From: Neopararhizobium haloflavum
GTDB lineage: Bacteria; Pseudomonadota; Alphaproteobacteria; Rhizobiales; Rhizobiaceae
NCBI RefSeq assembly: GCF_002750855.1
Contig: NZ_NWUC01000002.1
Coordinates: 62,001-126,000 of the forward strand
Direction of reading: 5' to 3'
Length of the DNA: 64,000 bases
The stretch's first letter is position 1, and each line of letters begins with the position of its first letter. Under the pieces are notes generated by a model. It made no database searches, was not told the DNA's origin, and saw nothing but the letters and a program-made list of their open reading frames with translations. The position numbers and the translations under genes are program-made. Below, piece by piece: positions 42,688 to 51,912 of the stretch.

Positions 42688-45063
42688 TCAGGCCTCTTCC
42701 CGAACGGCGATGGCGCCGGCACCTGTCGCCTCTGCGCGCGGACGGCGGCGGGTGCGTACCCGCAGCAGGGCCAGGATGGCGATGCCGGCGATCGTCACGA
42801 CGGCAATCTCGCCAAGCGTATCAGTGCCGCGGAAGTCGACGAGGATCACGTTGACGATGTTCGCGCCATGCGCGATCGGCTTGGAGAACTGGGTGAAGAA
42901 TTCCGACAGGCGCAGGTCGAGCGCATCTTGCGTCACGCGAATGAGGTAGAGCATGAAGCCGAGCCCGCAACCGATCGCGATGAGCCCGCTGACGATCCGT
43001 TCGCTCCATGGTCGATGGTCGCTGGGATAGAGCCTCAGCCGCGTCATCACCAGGGCGAGGATCACAACCGAAAGCGTCTCCACCATGAACTGCGTGAACG
43101 AAAGGTCCGGAGCCGCATAGAGCATGAACACGAGGGCGACCGCGAACCCCTGGATGCCGAGCGAGACGATGGCTGTCAGCCTGTCTTTCGCGATCAGCAC
43201 CGCGACCAGCCCCGCAAGACCGATCAGAAGCACGGCGAACTCGTGGAACCGGGTGTCCTCGGGCCAGGACGGCCAGGATGGCAGTTCGCCATAACGCAGC
43301 ATCGGCACCAGAAGCGCCAGGGCGACCATGGCGAAGGTCATTTTCATATAGACGTCGAGCCGGCCGGGCTGAACGCGGCGCGTTACCGAAAACGACAGCC
43401 GCACCAGGGCATCCATGAATTGATCGAAGCCACGGTCCGGCCCCCATCCGATCGCATGCAGGAGGCTGGCAACGCCGGCGCGGGCGCGATCCAGCCCACG
43501 ATAGACAAGCACGCCGAAAACGACGGTGACGATGGATAGGGCCAGCGGCATGCCGATCGAAGGAATGAGGCTGATGGTGATCGCGGTCTCTTCGCCGGCG
43601 ACGGCCGACGCCATCGGAGACGAAATGAAACGGTGCGCCAGCGGCGAAAGGATCGCCGTCAGGAAACCGGCAAGCGCCAGCACGACCGGTCCGAGCCAGA
43701 GCAGGACCGGACCCTCATGCGCATGTTTGGGCGTTTCCACCTTCGGGCCGAGGAAGGGCTTCAGCGCCAGGGCGAAGCCGATCACCAGCATGAGGCCGTT
43801 GCCGACGATGGCCACGACGGTGAAGGCGATTGCCCATGGCGATGCGGCCCACAGGGCGTAATAGATTTCTTCCTTCGCCAGAAAGCCGAAGAATGGCGGC
43901 AGCCCGCCCATCGAGATGGCGGCGGCCAGGGCTGCGGCGAAGGTGATCGGCATTGCGGCCTTCAACCCGCCCAGTTTCGTCACATCGCGCGTTCCCGCCT
44001 CGTGATCGATCGCGCCGGCGACCATGAAGAGGCAGCCCTTGAACATCGAGTGGGCCACGAGATAGAGCACGGCCGCCTCGATCGCGTGCTCCGAGCCGAA
44101 ACCCGTCAGCATGACAAGCAGGCCCAGCGAGGACACGGTCGTATAGGCCAGCATCAGCTTCAGGTCGGTCTGACGGATCGCAAGAAGCGTGCCGACGATC
44201 AGCGTCGTGCCGCCGAAGAGCGGCAGGATCGTCTCCCAGGCGAGCGTGTCGCCGAGCACGGGATTGAGCCGCATCAGGAGATAAACGCCGGCCTTCACCA
44301 TGGTCGCCGAATGCAGGTAGGCCGAGACGGGCGTCGGCGCCTCCATCGCGTTGGGCAACCAGAAATGCAGCGGAAACTGCGCTGATTTGGAGAATGCACC
44401 GCCAAGGACGAGGATCAGCGCGACCATGTAGAGCGGATGCGCCCGCACCTCGGCGCCCAGTGGCAAGAGGGCTGACAGCTCGGTCACGCCGGTCATCGAC
44501 CACAACAGCAGGAGGCCCGCCAGGAGCGCCAGACCGCCACCGCCGGTGACGACCAGCGCCTGCAGCGCAGCGCGGCGCGACGCCTCGCGCTTGTGATCAA
44601 ACCCGATCAGCAGGAACGAGGTGATCGAGGTCAGTTCCCAGTAGACGAACAATGTCATGAAGCCGTCGGCGACGACGAGGCCCAGCATCGCACCCATGAA
44701 GAGCAGGATGAAGGAAAAGAAGCGGCCGAGATGCTCATGCCCCTTCAGATACCCGCCGGCATAAAGGACGATCAGCGCGCCGATGCCGGAGATCAGCAGC
44801 GCGAAGGTCTGCGAAAGGCCATCGATGTACCAGGAGAAATTGACGCCGAACGTCGGTATCCAGGAAAATCCGCCGGACACGGCTTCCCCGGCGCTGACGA
44901 CAGGCGAGAACCCGAGCATGTGGACGAAGATCGCCAGCGGCGCGAGTGACAGGACCCAGGCCGCATTATGCTTGAGATGGCGCGTCAAAAACGGTGCGCA
45001 AATCGCTGCGATAAAGGGCAGCATCAATATGATGAACGTCGTCCCCGCCGCGTCGGCGCCCAT
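42688..45063 (-). CDS. mnhA: Monovalent cation/H+ antiporter subunit A
   Basis: The 791-residue protein combines a NuoL-like antiporter domain (FYWELTSITSFLLIGFDH, reading FVYWELTSITSFLLIGFDH; SAQFPLHFWLPNAMEAPTPV; MGGLPPFFGFLAKEEIYY) with a C-terminal NuoJ-like part (SFTQFMVETLSVVILALVMT and DFRGTDTLGEIAVVTIAGIA). It is the largest translocating subunit and the first gene of the operon. All seven subunits are intact, so a functional Mrp-type antiporter for pH and Na+/K+ homeostasis is expected. Confidence 0.96.
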   Translation of the reverse strand: MGADAAGTTFIILMLPFIAAICAPFLTRHLKHNAAWVLSLAPLAIFVHMLGFSPVVSAGEAVSGGFSWIPTFGVNFSWYIDGLSQTFALLISGIGALIVLYAGGYLKGHEHLGRFFSFILLFMGAMLGLVVADGFMTLFVYWELTSITSFLLIGFDHKREASRRAALQALVVTGGGGLALLAGLLLLWSMTGVTELSALLPLGAEVRAHPLYMVALILVLGGAFSKSAQFPLHFWLPNAMEAPTPVSAYLHSATMVKAGVYLLMRLNPVLGDTLAWETILPLFGGTTLIVGTLLAIRQTDLKLMLAYTTVSSLGLLVMLTGFGSEHAIEAAVLYLVAHSMFKGCLFMVAGAIDHEAGTRDVTKLGGLKAAMPITFAAALAAAISMGGLPPFFGFLAKEEIYYALWAASPWAIAFTVVAIVGNGLMLVIGFALALKPFLGPKVETPKHAHEGPVLLWLGPVVLALAGFLTAILSPLAHRFISSPMASAVAGEETAITISLIPSIGMPLALSIVTVVFGVLVYRGLDRARAGVASLLHAIGWGPDRGFDQFMDALVRLSFSVTRRVQPGRLDVYMKMTFAMVALALLVPMLRYGELPSWPSWPEDTRFHEFAVLLIGLAGLVAVLIAKDRLTAIVSLGIQGFAVALVFMLYAAPDLSFTQFMVETLSVVILALVMTRLRLYPSDHRPWSERIVSGLIAIGCGLGFMLYLIRVTQDALDLRLSEFFTQFSKPIAHGANIVNVILVDFRGTDTLGEIAVVTIAGIAILALLRVRTRRRPRAEATGAGAIAVREEA

Positions 45064-45237
45064 AACCTCTCCCGCTGCTCGCTAGAGCCCACATCCGTGA
45101 AAACGCTTGGCCTTCACGTCGAATGTGAGGTCGTAATTAAATAGGCTGCAAATGTGAAGCAAGCCCGCGCGACGCCCTTTTCCGCCGAATGCGACGGATT
45201 GGCCCATGTGAGACGATCGCACGCTGCCTTGCAAAAT

Positions 45238-45259
45238 CGTTGTATGGCGCCCTGCAACG
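45238..45259. promoter_or_regulatory. Imperfect palindrome upstream of msrB
   Basis: CGTTGTATGGCGCCCTGCAACG is an imperfect 22-bp palindrome matching itself at 18 of 22 positions and centred on GGCGCC. It ends 34 nt before the msrB ATG. It could be an operator or a 5' leader hairpin. Confidence 0.35.
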
Positions 45260-45293
45260 CCTATCTTTGGGTCAACCAATCACGGAGAGCGCA

Positions 45294-45707
45294 ATGAGCG
45301 ACATCACGACGCCGAAAGTCCAGAAGAGCGATCAGGAATGGCGCGAGGAACTGACGCCCGAGCAGTACAAGGTCACGCGCAAGCATGGCACCGAACGAGC
45401 CTTCACCGGCCCGAACTGGGACAACAAGGCGGATGGTCTTTACCGCTGCGTGTGCTGCGGGAAGCCGCTGTTCCGTTCGGAGACGAAATACGAATCGGGA
45501 ACAGGCTGGCCAAGCTTCTACGAGCCGGTCGCGGCGGACGCGGTGTCCGAACACAAGGACCGTTCCTTGTTCATGACGCGCACTGAGGTGCGCTGCACCG
45601 ATTGCGACGCGCATCTCGGGCATGTGTTTCCCGACGGCCCGCAACCGACCGGTCTGCGCTACTGTATGAACGGAACAGCGATGACGTTCGACCCGGACGA
45701 GCGCTAG
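45294..45707 (+). CDS. msrB: Peptide-methionine (R)-S-oxide reductase MsrB
   Basis: The 137-residue protein has the structural zinc site Cys52/Cys55 (CVCC) and Cys101/Cys104 (CTDC), the signature [12 protein letters not shown], and catalytic Cys124 in [10 protein letters not shown]. It reduces methionine-R-sulfoxide in oxidised proteins. There is no signal peptide, so it is cytoplasmic. The start has CACGGAGAG just upstream. Confidence 0.96.
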   Translation: MSDITTPKVQKSDQEWREELTPEQYKVTRKHGTERAFTGPNWDNKADGLYRCVCCGKPLFRSETKYESGTGWPSFYEPVAADAVSEHKDRSLFMTRTEVRCTDCDAHLGHVFPDGPQPTGLRYCMNGTAMTFDPDER

Positions 45708-45708
45708 C

Positions 45709-45876
45709 TCATCTTGTGTAAGCGCTCCATGTTGCCGAATCGCTTGCCGGCATCCCCACATGTTGGTTGCTTTGCAGCCATTGGACCGCCGGCGAGCGAC
45801 CGGGAATAATAGCGATGGTCAGAACGATCATGACCATCATGCCGATCCAGATGATAGCGGTTGCTGCGGCACGCAT
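45709..45876 (-). CDS. Unannotated 55-residue membrane protein convergent with msrB
   Basis: The minus strand from the ATG at 45876 reads MRAAATAIIWIGMMVMIVLT and continues IAIIPGRSPAVQWLQ..., 55 residues with one strong membrane helix (about 3-24) and a short polar tail ending SAYTR. AAGGAG lies 8 nt before the ATG. Its stop is one base from the msrB stop. The ribosome site and coherent membrane profile support it; no function is known. Confidence 0.6.
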   Translation of the reverse strand: MRAAATAIIWIGMMVMIVLTIAIIPGRSPAVQWLQSNQHVGMPASDSATWSAYTR

Positions 45877-46029
45877 GTGCGAGACTCCTTCATGCCCGTC
45901 TTTCGAAAGGCTGCATCAATCGAGCTGAACGACGTGTGAGAGCGTCGTTAATCTGGCATTCATGTCCGCGGCACGGCACGGAATTCATCCCCGCCCGCGC
46001 TGCCCAACCAATCTTATGAGGAGCCGTCC

Positions 46030-48135
46030 TTGCCTGCATTCCCTTCCCTGCCCGCCGCGCCGAAAGCGATGAAGAAGACTGTCAGCGACACGCGCCACGG
46101 GATCGACCGCAGCGACGACTATGCCTGGCTGCGCACCGCCAACTGGCAGGAGATGTTCAAGTCGCCCTCCACGCTGGAGCCGGAAATCCGTTCGCATCTG
46201 GAAGCGGAAAACGCCTATCAGGCCGCCGCGATGGCGGACACGGCGGAACTGCGCGACGTGCTTTTCGCGGAGATGAAGGGGCGCATCAAGGAAGACGACG
46301 CCTCCGTGCCGGCGCCTGACGGCCCCTATGCCTATGGTACGTCCTTCATTCTGGGCGGTGAACAGCCACGCTTCTTCCGCCAGCCGCGCGAAGGCGGAGA
46401 CCGGACCGTGCTCCTGGACGGCGACGCCGAAGCGACAGGCAAATCCTACTTTCGGATTTCCGGCACCGATCGTTCGCCCGATCATGACCGCATGATCTGG
46501 GGTTTCGACGACAAGGGATCGGAGTTCTTCACCCTGCGCGTGCGTGATCTCGCTTCCGGAGACGATCTTGACGACCGCGTCGAGAACACCGGCGGCGGAG
46601 GTACCTGGGCGGCCGACGGCTCGGGCTTCTTCTACACGCGGCTCGACGACAATCACCGGCCATCCAAGGTCTGCTTCCACGAGATCGGCACGCCGGCCTC
46701 TGCGGATCGGCTTGTCTATGAAGAGGCCGACACCGGCTTTTTCATGGGTGTCGGTGGATCACGTCTCGACGATTTCATCTTCATCGACATCCACGACCAC
46801 GAAACATCGGAACTGCGGCTACTCCCGGCGACGGATCCGAAAGCCGAGCCGTTCGTCGTCGCCCGGCGCGAAACCGGCATCGAGTACGACTTTACCGAAG
46901 GCGGCGACGTCTTCTACGTGTTGACCAATGCCGACGGAGCGAAGGATTTCAAGATCATGCAGGCGACGGTGGATGCGCCGCAAAAGGAGAACTGGCGCGA
47001 GGTGGTTGCGCACCGGCCCGGTCGATTGATTCTCAGCCACATGGCCTTCAAGGACTTCATCGTCTGGCTCGAGCGTGAGAACTCGCTGCCGCGCATTGTC
47101 GTACGCGATCGCAAATCGGGCGCTGAACATGCGATCGCCTTCGATGAGGAAGCCTATTCGCTCGGTCTCCAGGGATCGCTCGAATATGATACCGAGGTGA
47201 TCCGCTTCTCCTATTCGTCGATGACCACCCCGTCGCAGCAGTTCGATTACAACATGCTGACGCGAGAGCGCACCTTGTTGAAGACGCAGGAGGTCCCTTC
47301 CGGCCACGATCCGGCAGACTATGTCACGCGGCGCATCGCGGCGCGGGCGGCCGATGGCGAGAGCATCCCGGTCACCCTGCTCTACCACCGGTCGACGCCA
47401 CTTGATGGCACCGCCCCCTGCCTGCTCTACGGTTACGGATCCTACGGCATCACCATCCCGGCAAGCTTCAACACCAATTGCCTGTCGCTGGTCGACCGGG
47501 GCTTCGTCTATGCCATCGCGCATATCCGGGGCGGCAAGGACAACGGGTTCGCCTGGTATGAGGCCGGGCGCCGTGAACACAAGCTGAATACCTTCACGGA
47601 CTTCATCGCAGCGGCCGACACGCTGGTCGAGCAGGGCTTCACCGCGCATGAGCGGATCGTTGCGCAGGGGGGCTCGGCCGGCGGCATGCTGATGGGCGGC
47701 ATCGCCAACATGGCGCCGGAAAAGTTCGGCGCCATCATCGCCGCCGTGCCTTTCGTCGATGTTCTCAACACCATGCTCGACGACACTCTGCCGCTCACTC
47801 CGCCCGAATGGCCTGAATGGGGAAACCCCATCGCTTCGAAAGCCGATTATCAGATGATCGCGTCCTATTCGCCCTACGACAACGTCGCCGCCCAAGCCTA
47901 TCCGGCCATCTTCGCGCTGGCGGGTCTCACCGATCCGCGCGTGACCTATTGGGAGCCGGCCAAGTGGGTTTCGAGGCTCCGCGAAAAAATGACCGGCGGC
48001 GGGCCAGTCCTGTTCAAGACCAACATGGATGCAGGCCACGCCGGCGCTTCGGGCCGCTTTCAGCGGCTGGAAGAAATCGCCTATGAATATGCATTCGCGC
48101 TGAAGGTGACCGGCCGGGCCGACACGCAATCGTGA
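46030..48135 (+). CDS. ptrB: S9-family prolyl oligopeptidase, oligopeptidase B type
   Basis: The 701-residue protein has an N-terminal beta-propeller (about 75-410) and a C-terminal alpha/beta hydrolase domain with Ser549 (GGSAGGML), Asp635 (LTDPRV) and His670 (DAGHAGASG). The SYGITIPASFN and AHIRGGKDNGFAWYEAGR stretches are typical of oligopeptidase B, which cleaves short peptides after basic residues. It has no signal peptide. The start is TTG at 46030 with GAGGAG 6 nt upstream; the next ATG in frame is at 46069. Confidence 0.93.
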   Translation: MPAFPSLPAAPKAMKKTVSDTRHGIDRSDDYAWLRTANWQEMFKSPSTLEPEIRSHLEAENAYQAAAMADTAELRDVLFAEMKGRIKEDDASVPAPDGPYAYGTSFILGGEQPRFFRQPREGGDRTVLLDGDAEATGKSYFRISGTDRSPDHDRMIWGFDDKGSEFFTLRVRDLASGDDLDDRVENTGGGGTWAADGSGFFYTRLDDNHRPSKVCFHEIGTPASADRLVYEEADTGFFMGVGGSRLDDFIFIDIHDHETSELRLLPATDPKAEPFVVARRETGIEYDFTEGGDVFYVLTNADGAKDFKIMQATVDAPQKENWREVVAHRPGRLILSHMAFKDFIVWLERENSLPRIVVRDRKSGAEHAIAFDEEAYSLGLQGSLEYDTEVIRFSYSSMTTPSQQFDYNMLTRERTLLKTQEVPSGHDPADYVTRRIAARAADGESIPVTLLYHRSTPLDGTAPCLLYGYGSYGITIPASFNTNCLSLVDRGFVYAIAHIRGGKDNGFAWYEAGRREHKLNTFTDFIAAADTLVEQGFTAHERIVAQGGSAGGMLMGGIANMAPEKFGAIIAAVPFVDVLNTMLDDTLPLTPPEWPEWGNPIASKADYQMIASYSPYDNVAAQAYPAIFALAGLTDPRVTYWEPAKWVSRLREKMTGGGPVLFKTNMDAGHAGASGRFQRLEEIAYEYAFALKVTGRADTQS

Positions 48136-48208
48136 TTGGGCAGGCGAGCCCACTTGCCGCGCCGGACCGTTACTTGGTCAGCACCGTTTTGCGAGAGGAG
48201 ATTTCGTC

Positions 48209-48532
48209 ATGCGACAGCGATCGGGATTGGCACGTCTCGCCGCTCTGACCGGCATTGGGCTCGCGCTGTTCCTGCCGGCCCCTGCGGTGAGCGCACAAGG
48301 CCTCTTCGGTGGCCTCGCCGGAGATGGCTGCCGCGCCTTTCAGGAAGCTGGAGGTCCGTTCTGGCAAGGGTTCTATCGCGGCCGAGAGGAGAGCCCGTTC
48401 ACTCAGGACGATGGACTTTACGAAGTTCGTCACTATCGGTGCTTCCGCTCCGAAGCCGAATGCGATGCGTGGCTCTACGACCTGCAAAGCACCTATGTGG
48501 CAACTCATCGCACCTGGTGCCGCGCCTATTAG
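48209..48532 (+). CDS. Small secreted cysteine-containing protein
   Basis: The 107-residue protein has a signal peptide (LARLAALTGIGLALFLPAPA, cleavage near 29). The mature part of about 78 residues has four cysteines (DGCRAF, HYRCFRS, AECDAW and TWCRAY), which could form two disulfides. GAGAGGAG lies upstream of the ATG. The role is unknown. It is followed by convergent cytochrome genes. Confidence 0.75.
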   Translation: MRQRSGLARLAALTGIGLALFLPAPAVSAQGLFGGLAGDGCRAFQEAGGPFWQGFYRGREESPFTQDDGLYEVRHYRCFRSEAECDAWLYDLQSTYVATHRTWCRAY

Positions 48533-48544
48533 AGCCCATCAGCC

Positions 48545-49456
48545 TCAGCGGGCGGGAATCGCCTTCAGATAGGCAGCGATCGCCGCCCGGTCCTCTTCCG
48601 GCAGTTGCGCAAGTCCGCGCTGAACGTCGGCCATCGATCCACCGACGGAGTCGAAGTCGGGCGTAAAGCCGGACTCGAAATAATAGGCAAGGTCTTCGAC
48701 GCTCCACTCACCGATATCGCCGCCCGGTGTGATATTGGGGATTCTCCCCTCACCGCTGGGATTGGGTGCGCCCGCCAGCCAGCGATCGGTTTCAAGACCG
48801 CCCAGCACGTCTCTCGGCGTATGGCACTCTCCGCAATGGCCGACCGCCTCGACCAGATATTGTCCGCGCGCCAGCATAGGATCGGCGCTTTCGAGTGTGA
48901 CCCGGTTGGGCTCCGGCATGTAGAGGTATTTCCAGAGCCCAATCGCCCGATTGACGTTGAAGGGAAACGGCACGTCGTGCGCTGCGACCATGTTGTCGCT
49001 CGCCGGGAGGGTTCTCAGATATCCCCACAGATCGTTGACGTCCTCGATGTCCATAAGGGCATAGGAGCTGTAGGGAAAAGCCGGATAGTAATGCGTCCCG
49101 TCGGGCGCGACGCCGCTCAGCATCGCGTCGGCAAAATGCCGAAACGTCCAGTCGCCGATCCCTGCGTCCGAGGGCGAGATGTTCGGGACGCGAAAATCTC
49201 CGAACTGCGAACTGATGACGTGCCCGCCACCGAGCGTCGGGGGCGCGTCATCGTCCCCCTCCTCGCCCGCCGCTTCGAGGCTGTGGCAGGAGGCGCATCC
49301 TCCCGCGGCGAAAATCCGCTGCCCGTTGGCGACGTCGGGGTCTGAAAGTCCCTCGAACGCAGTGTACGGCAATTCGCTCGGCGCAGCGATCGCCCACAGA
49401 GTCGCGGCGCCAGCCGACAGCACGACGATGAGGAGGATCAGGATCCGCTTCAGCAT
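48545..49456 (-). CDS. Diheme c-type cytochrome
   Basis: The 303-residue protein has an N-terminal signal anchor (about 5-24) and two class I cytochrome c domains with heme sites CASCH (about residue 53) and CGECH (about residue 212). The layout resembles membrane-bound diheme cytochromes found with dehydrogenases. It would need the Ccm system encoded at the start of the window. It lies 19 nt behind the cytochrome c' gene, in one operon. Confidence 0.92.
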   Translation of the reverse strand: MLKRILILLIVVLSAGAATLWAIAAPSELPYTAFEGLSDPDVANGQRIFAAGGCASCHSLEAAGEEGDDDAPPTLGGGHVISSQFGDFRVPNISPSDAGIGDWTFRHFADAMLSGVAPDGTHYYPAFPYSSYALMDIEDVNDLWGYLRTLPASDNMVAAHDVPFPFNVNRAIGLWKYLYMPEPNRVTLESADPMLARGQYLVEAVGHCGECHTPRDVLGGLETDRWLAGAPNPSGEGRIPNITPGGDIGEWSVEDLAYYFESGFTPDFDSVGGSMADVQRGLAQLPEEDRAAIAAYLKAIPAR

Positions 49457-49475
49457 CGATCCGCGTCAGCTCCGG

Positions 49476-49928
49476 TCAATCATCCGACATGCGGAAATCG
49501 TCGTGGCAACCGCTACAATTGCGAGAAAATTCCTGAAACATCGGGGCGAATGCGTCCATGTCCTCCGGGACCGCACCGGCAAGTTCGGCGGCCGCCGAAG
49601 ACAGTTCGTCCGAGCGCTCTTCGAACTCTGCCTTGTTCTCCCAAATCGCCGGCAATGCCTCGGTCTCGAAGCCTGTTTCAGATCCTTCGGGAAAATAATC
49701 AGGGAACACGGCGGCATTGGCTTCGATCACGCCAAGCGCCTCGATGACAGCTTGCGGATCGTATTCGGTCCGTCCGCGAAGCATGTTGCCCATGACACCG
49801 GTGGCGTCGCCGACCTCTTCCATCAATTGCTGACGGACTTCCTGCGGCTCGCCATCCTGAGCGTTGCCGGCCAATGGCCAGACGAGCGATAGGGCGAGAA
49901 CGCCAGCGGCGATGCGGACTGCTTTCAT
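49476..49928 (-). CDS. Cytochrome c' (class II c-type cytochrome)
   Basis: The 150-residue protein has a signal peptide (residues 1-23) and a four-helix body with the heme site near the C terminus, Cys138-x-x-Cys141-His142 (RNCSGCHDDFR), the class II cytochrome c layout. The start has GAGGA 8 nt upstream. Cytochromes c' bind NO or serve electron transfer in the periplasm. Adjacent to the diheme cytochrome, it likely shares its pathway. Confidence 0.9.
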   Translation of the reverse strand: MKAVRIAAGVLALSLVWPLAGNAQDGEPQEVRQQLMEEVGDATGVMGNMLRGRTEYDPQAVIEALGVIEANAAVFPDYFPEGSETGFETEALPAIWENKAEFEERSDELSSAAAELAGAVPEDMDAFAPMFQEFSRNCSGCHDDFRMSDD

Positions 49929-50045
49929 GGACCTGTTCCTCTCCAAACATGTTCGCTTGAAGCAAGCATTTGTCGTTCGACGTGTGAAAGGCAAGACGAA
50001 AACCGCCCGATCGGTCCGACCGCACGAGACTGTGATCACATGCGA

Positions 50046-50075
50046 AAAGGCCCCGGCGCGGACGCCGGGGCCTTT
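50046..50075 (-). terminator. Strong hairpin terminator behind sodB
   Basis: A 13-bp perfect stem (50046-50058, AAAGGCCCCGGCG, with 50063-50075) and 4-nt loop, ending in UUUU on the minus strand, lies 26 nt past the sodB stop. Confidence 0.85.
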
Positions 50076-50101
50076 GAAAGCAACACACAGTCGCGGCGGA
50101 C

Positions 50102-50704
50102 CTAGCCGCGCGCCTTGCTGTAGAGCTCGTCGACATAGTCCCAGTTGATGAGGTTGTCGACGAACGCTTCAAGATATTTCGGGCGCGCATTGCGATAGTC
50201 GATGTAGTAGGAATGCTCCCACACATCGACACCGAGGATCGGCGTTGCGCCGTTAACGAGCGGATTCTCGCCATTCGGCGTCTTCATGATCTCAAGCTTG
50301 CCGTTCTTGACGGCAACCCAGGCCCAGCCCGAGCCGAACTGGCCGGTGCCGGCGGCGATGAAATCCTCACGAAACTTGTCGTATCCGCCAAGATCGGAAT
50401 CGATGGCCTTCTGCAGGTCGCCGGGCAGGCTCTTGCCGCCGCCGTTCGGCTTCATCCAGTTCCAGAAGTGCTTGTGGTTGTAGTGCTGGCCTGCGTTGTT
50501 GAAGAGCGCCTGGTTCTTGCCGTGGCTCTCCTTAACGATTTCCTCAAGGCTCTTGCCTTCGAGGCCGGAGCCTTCAAGCAGCTTGTTGCCGGTCGTCACA
50601 TAGGTGTTGTGGTGCTTGTCGTGATGGTACTCCAGCGTTTCCTTGGACATGTAGGGCTGAAGTGCATCATAAGCGTAAGGGAGATCCGGCAGTTCGAAAG
50701 CCAT
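50102..50704 (-). CDS. sodB: Superoxide dismutase, Fe/Mn family
   Basis: The 200-residue protein has metal ligands His27, His77 (FNNAGQHYNHKHFW), Asp160 and His164 (DVWEHSYYIDYRN). Gln73 occupies the position of the second-sphere Gln69 of E. coli Fe-SOD, which suggests an iron or cambialistic enzyme. It dismutates superoxide in the cytoplasm. The ATG at 50704 has AAAGGAG 8 nt upstream; a GTG at 50713 overlaps that site and is unlikely. Confidence 0.95.
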   Translation of the reverse strand: MAFELPDLPYAYDALQPYMSKETLEYHHDKHHNTYVTTGNKLLEGSGLEGKSLEEIVKESHGKNQALFNNAGQHYNHKHFWNWMKPNGGGKSLPGDLQKAIDSDLGGYDKFREDFIAAGTGQFGSGWAWVAVKNGKLEIMKTPNGENPLVNGATPILGVDVWEHSYYIDYRNARPKYLEAFVDNLINWDYVDELYSKARG

Positions 50705-50840
50705 ATCGCTCACTCCTTTCGAATAAAGAAAATTCTAAAATGGCGCCCACGCTAGATAGGCGCAGCAGTCCAAGCCGGCAACGGGTCAGACAACTATTTG
50801 TTCCGATTGAAAGACCCGCCGAAAACCGAGCTCGCTGAAC

Positions 50841-51719
50841 TCAGCCGAGCGGGCGGGCATGCGCCCATTCCATGTAGCTCTCGCGCAGCTTGCGGGCGAT
50901 CGGGCCGGCCTGGAGCTCGCGATCCTCGATCTTTATCACCGGCACCACCTTGGAATGGTTGCCGGTCGAGAAGATTTCATCGGCATCCATGAAATCGCTC
51001 ATGCGCAGCGCCTTTTCAACGACCTCCACACCGCTTTCGCGCAAGAGAGCGATGCCGCGTGTGCGCGTGATACCCGAGAGGAACGTGCCGTTCGGCACGG
51101 GCGTGAAAACGATGCCGCCCTTTGCCATGAAGATGTTCGAGGTACCCGTTTCGGCGACGTTGCCGAGCATGTCGAGCACCAGAGCGTTGTCGAACCCGCG
51201 TTTTTGCGCGTGCAGCACCGATCGCGCATTGTTGGGGTAGAGGCATCCCGCTTTCGCATCGGTCGGCATGGTCTCGATCGTGGGGCGGCGAAACGGCGAG
51301 AGACCCAGCGAAAAGCCGGTCGATGGGATCATTGGCGATTCGTAGAGACACAGCGCAAAGCGCGTGGAAGCCGGATCGGCCGGCACGCCCATATAGCCGC
51401 CGTGCTCGGCCCAGTACATCGGCCGTATATAGACGGCCGTCTTGCCGTCGAATTTCTTGAGGCCGTCGCGCGTCAGGCCCTCGATGGCTTCGGCCTCCAT
51501 GGTCGGCGTGAGACCGAGTGCCGTCGCCGAGGCGTTGACGCGGGCGCAATGGCGATCGAGATCAGGCGCGACATCATCGAACCAGCGCGCGCCATCGAAG
51601 ACGGTGGACCCCAGCCACATGGCGTGAGACCGCGGGCCGATCAGCGCTGGATTGCCCTCGTGCCAGTCGCCGTCGACATAGGTCCAGGTTGTGGATTGCG
51701 CTGCCGTGTCAACTTTCAT
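50841..51719 (-). CDS. ilvE: Branched-chain amino acid aminotransferase (PLP class IV)
   Basis: The 292-residue fold-type IV enzyme has PLP lysine Lys156 (DAKAGCLYPNNARS), VFDGARWFDD near the N terminus and the class IV signature NVAETGTSNIFMAKGGIVFT. It transfers amino groups between branched-chain amino acids and 2-oxoglutarate. The length is somewhat short, typical of the shorter IlvE subgroup; D-amino acid transaminase activity cannot be excluded. Confidence 0.88.
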   Translation of the reverse strand: MKVDTAAQSTTWTYVDGDWHEGNPALIGPRSHAMWLGSTVFDGARWFDDVAPDLDRHCARVNASATALGLTPTMEAEAIEGLTRDGLKKFDGKTAVYIRPMYWAEHGGYMGVPADPASTRFALCLYESPMIPSTGFSLGLSPFRRPTIETMPTDAKAGCLYPNNARSVLHAQKRGFDNALVLDMLGNVAETGTSNIFMAKGGIVFTPVPNGTFLSGITRTRGIALLRESGVEVVEKALRMSDFMDADEIFSTGNHSKVVPVIKIEDRELQAGPIARKLRESYMEWAHARPLG

Positions 51720-51912
51720 CGCCGATGCTCCCTGACGTTGCTAACCGTCCATAGCCGGCGATTTGGGCGGCGGCAACCATGCGCACGCCGGTGCGAACCG
51801 CCGCGGCCAAGGCGTTGATTTAAGACCATTGCTGCGCAAGGTGCTGCTGCGTGCCGCATTTCCAAAGGCTCGCGCCCCGTGCTATCGCAGCCGGCAAGGA
51901 GTGCACGACGCC

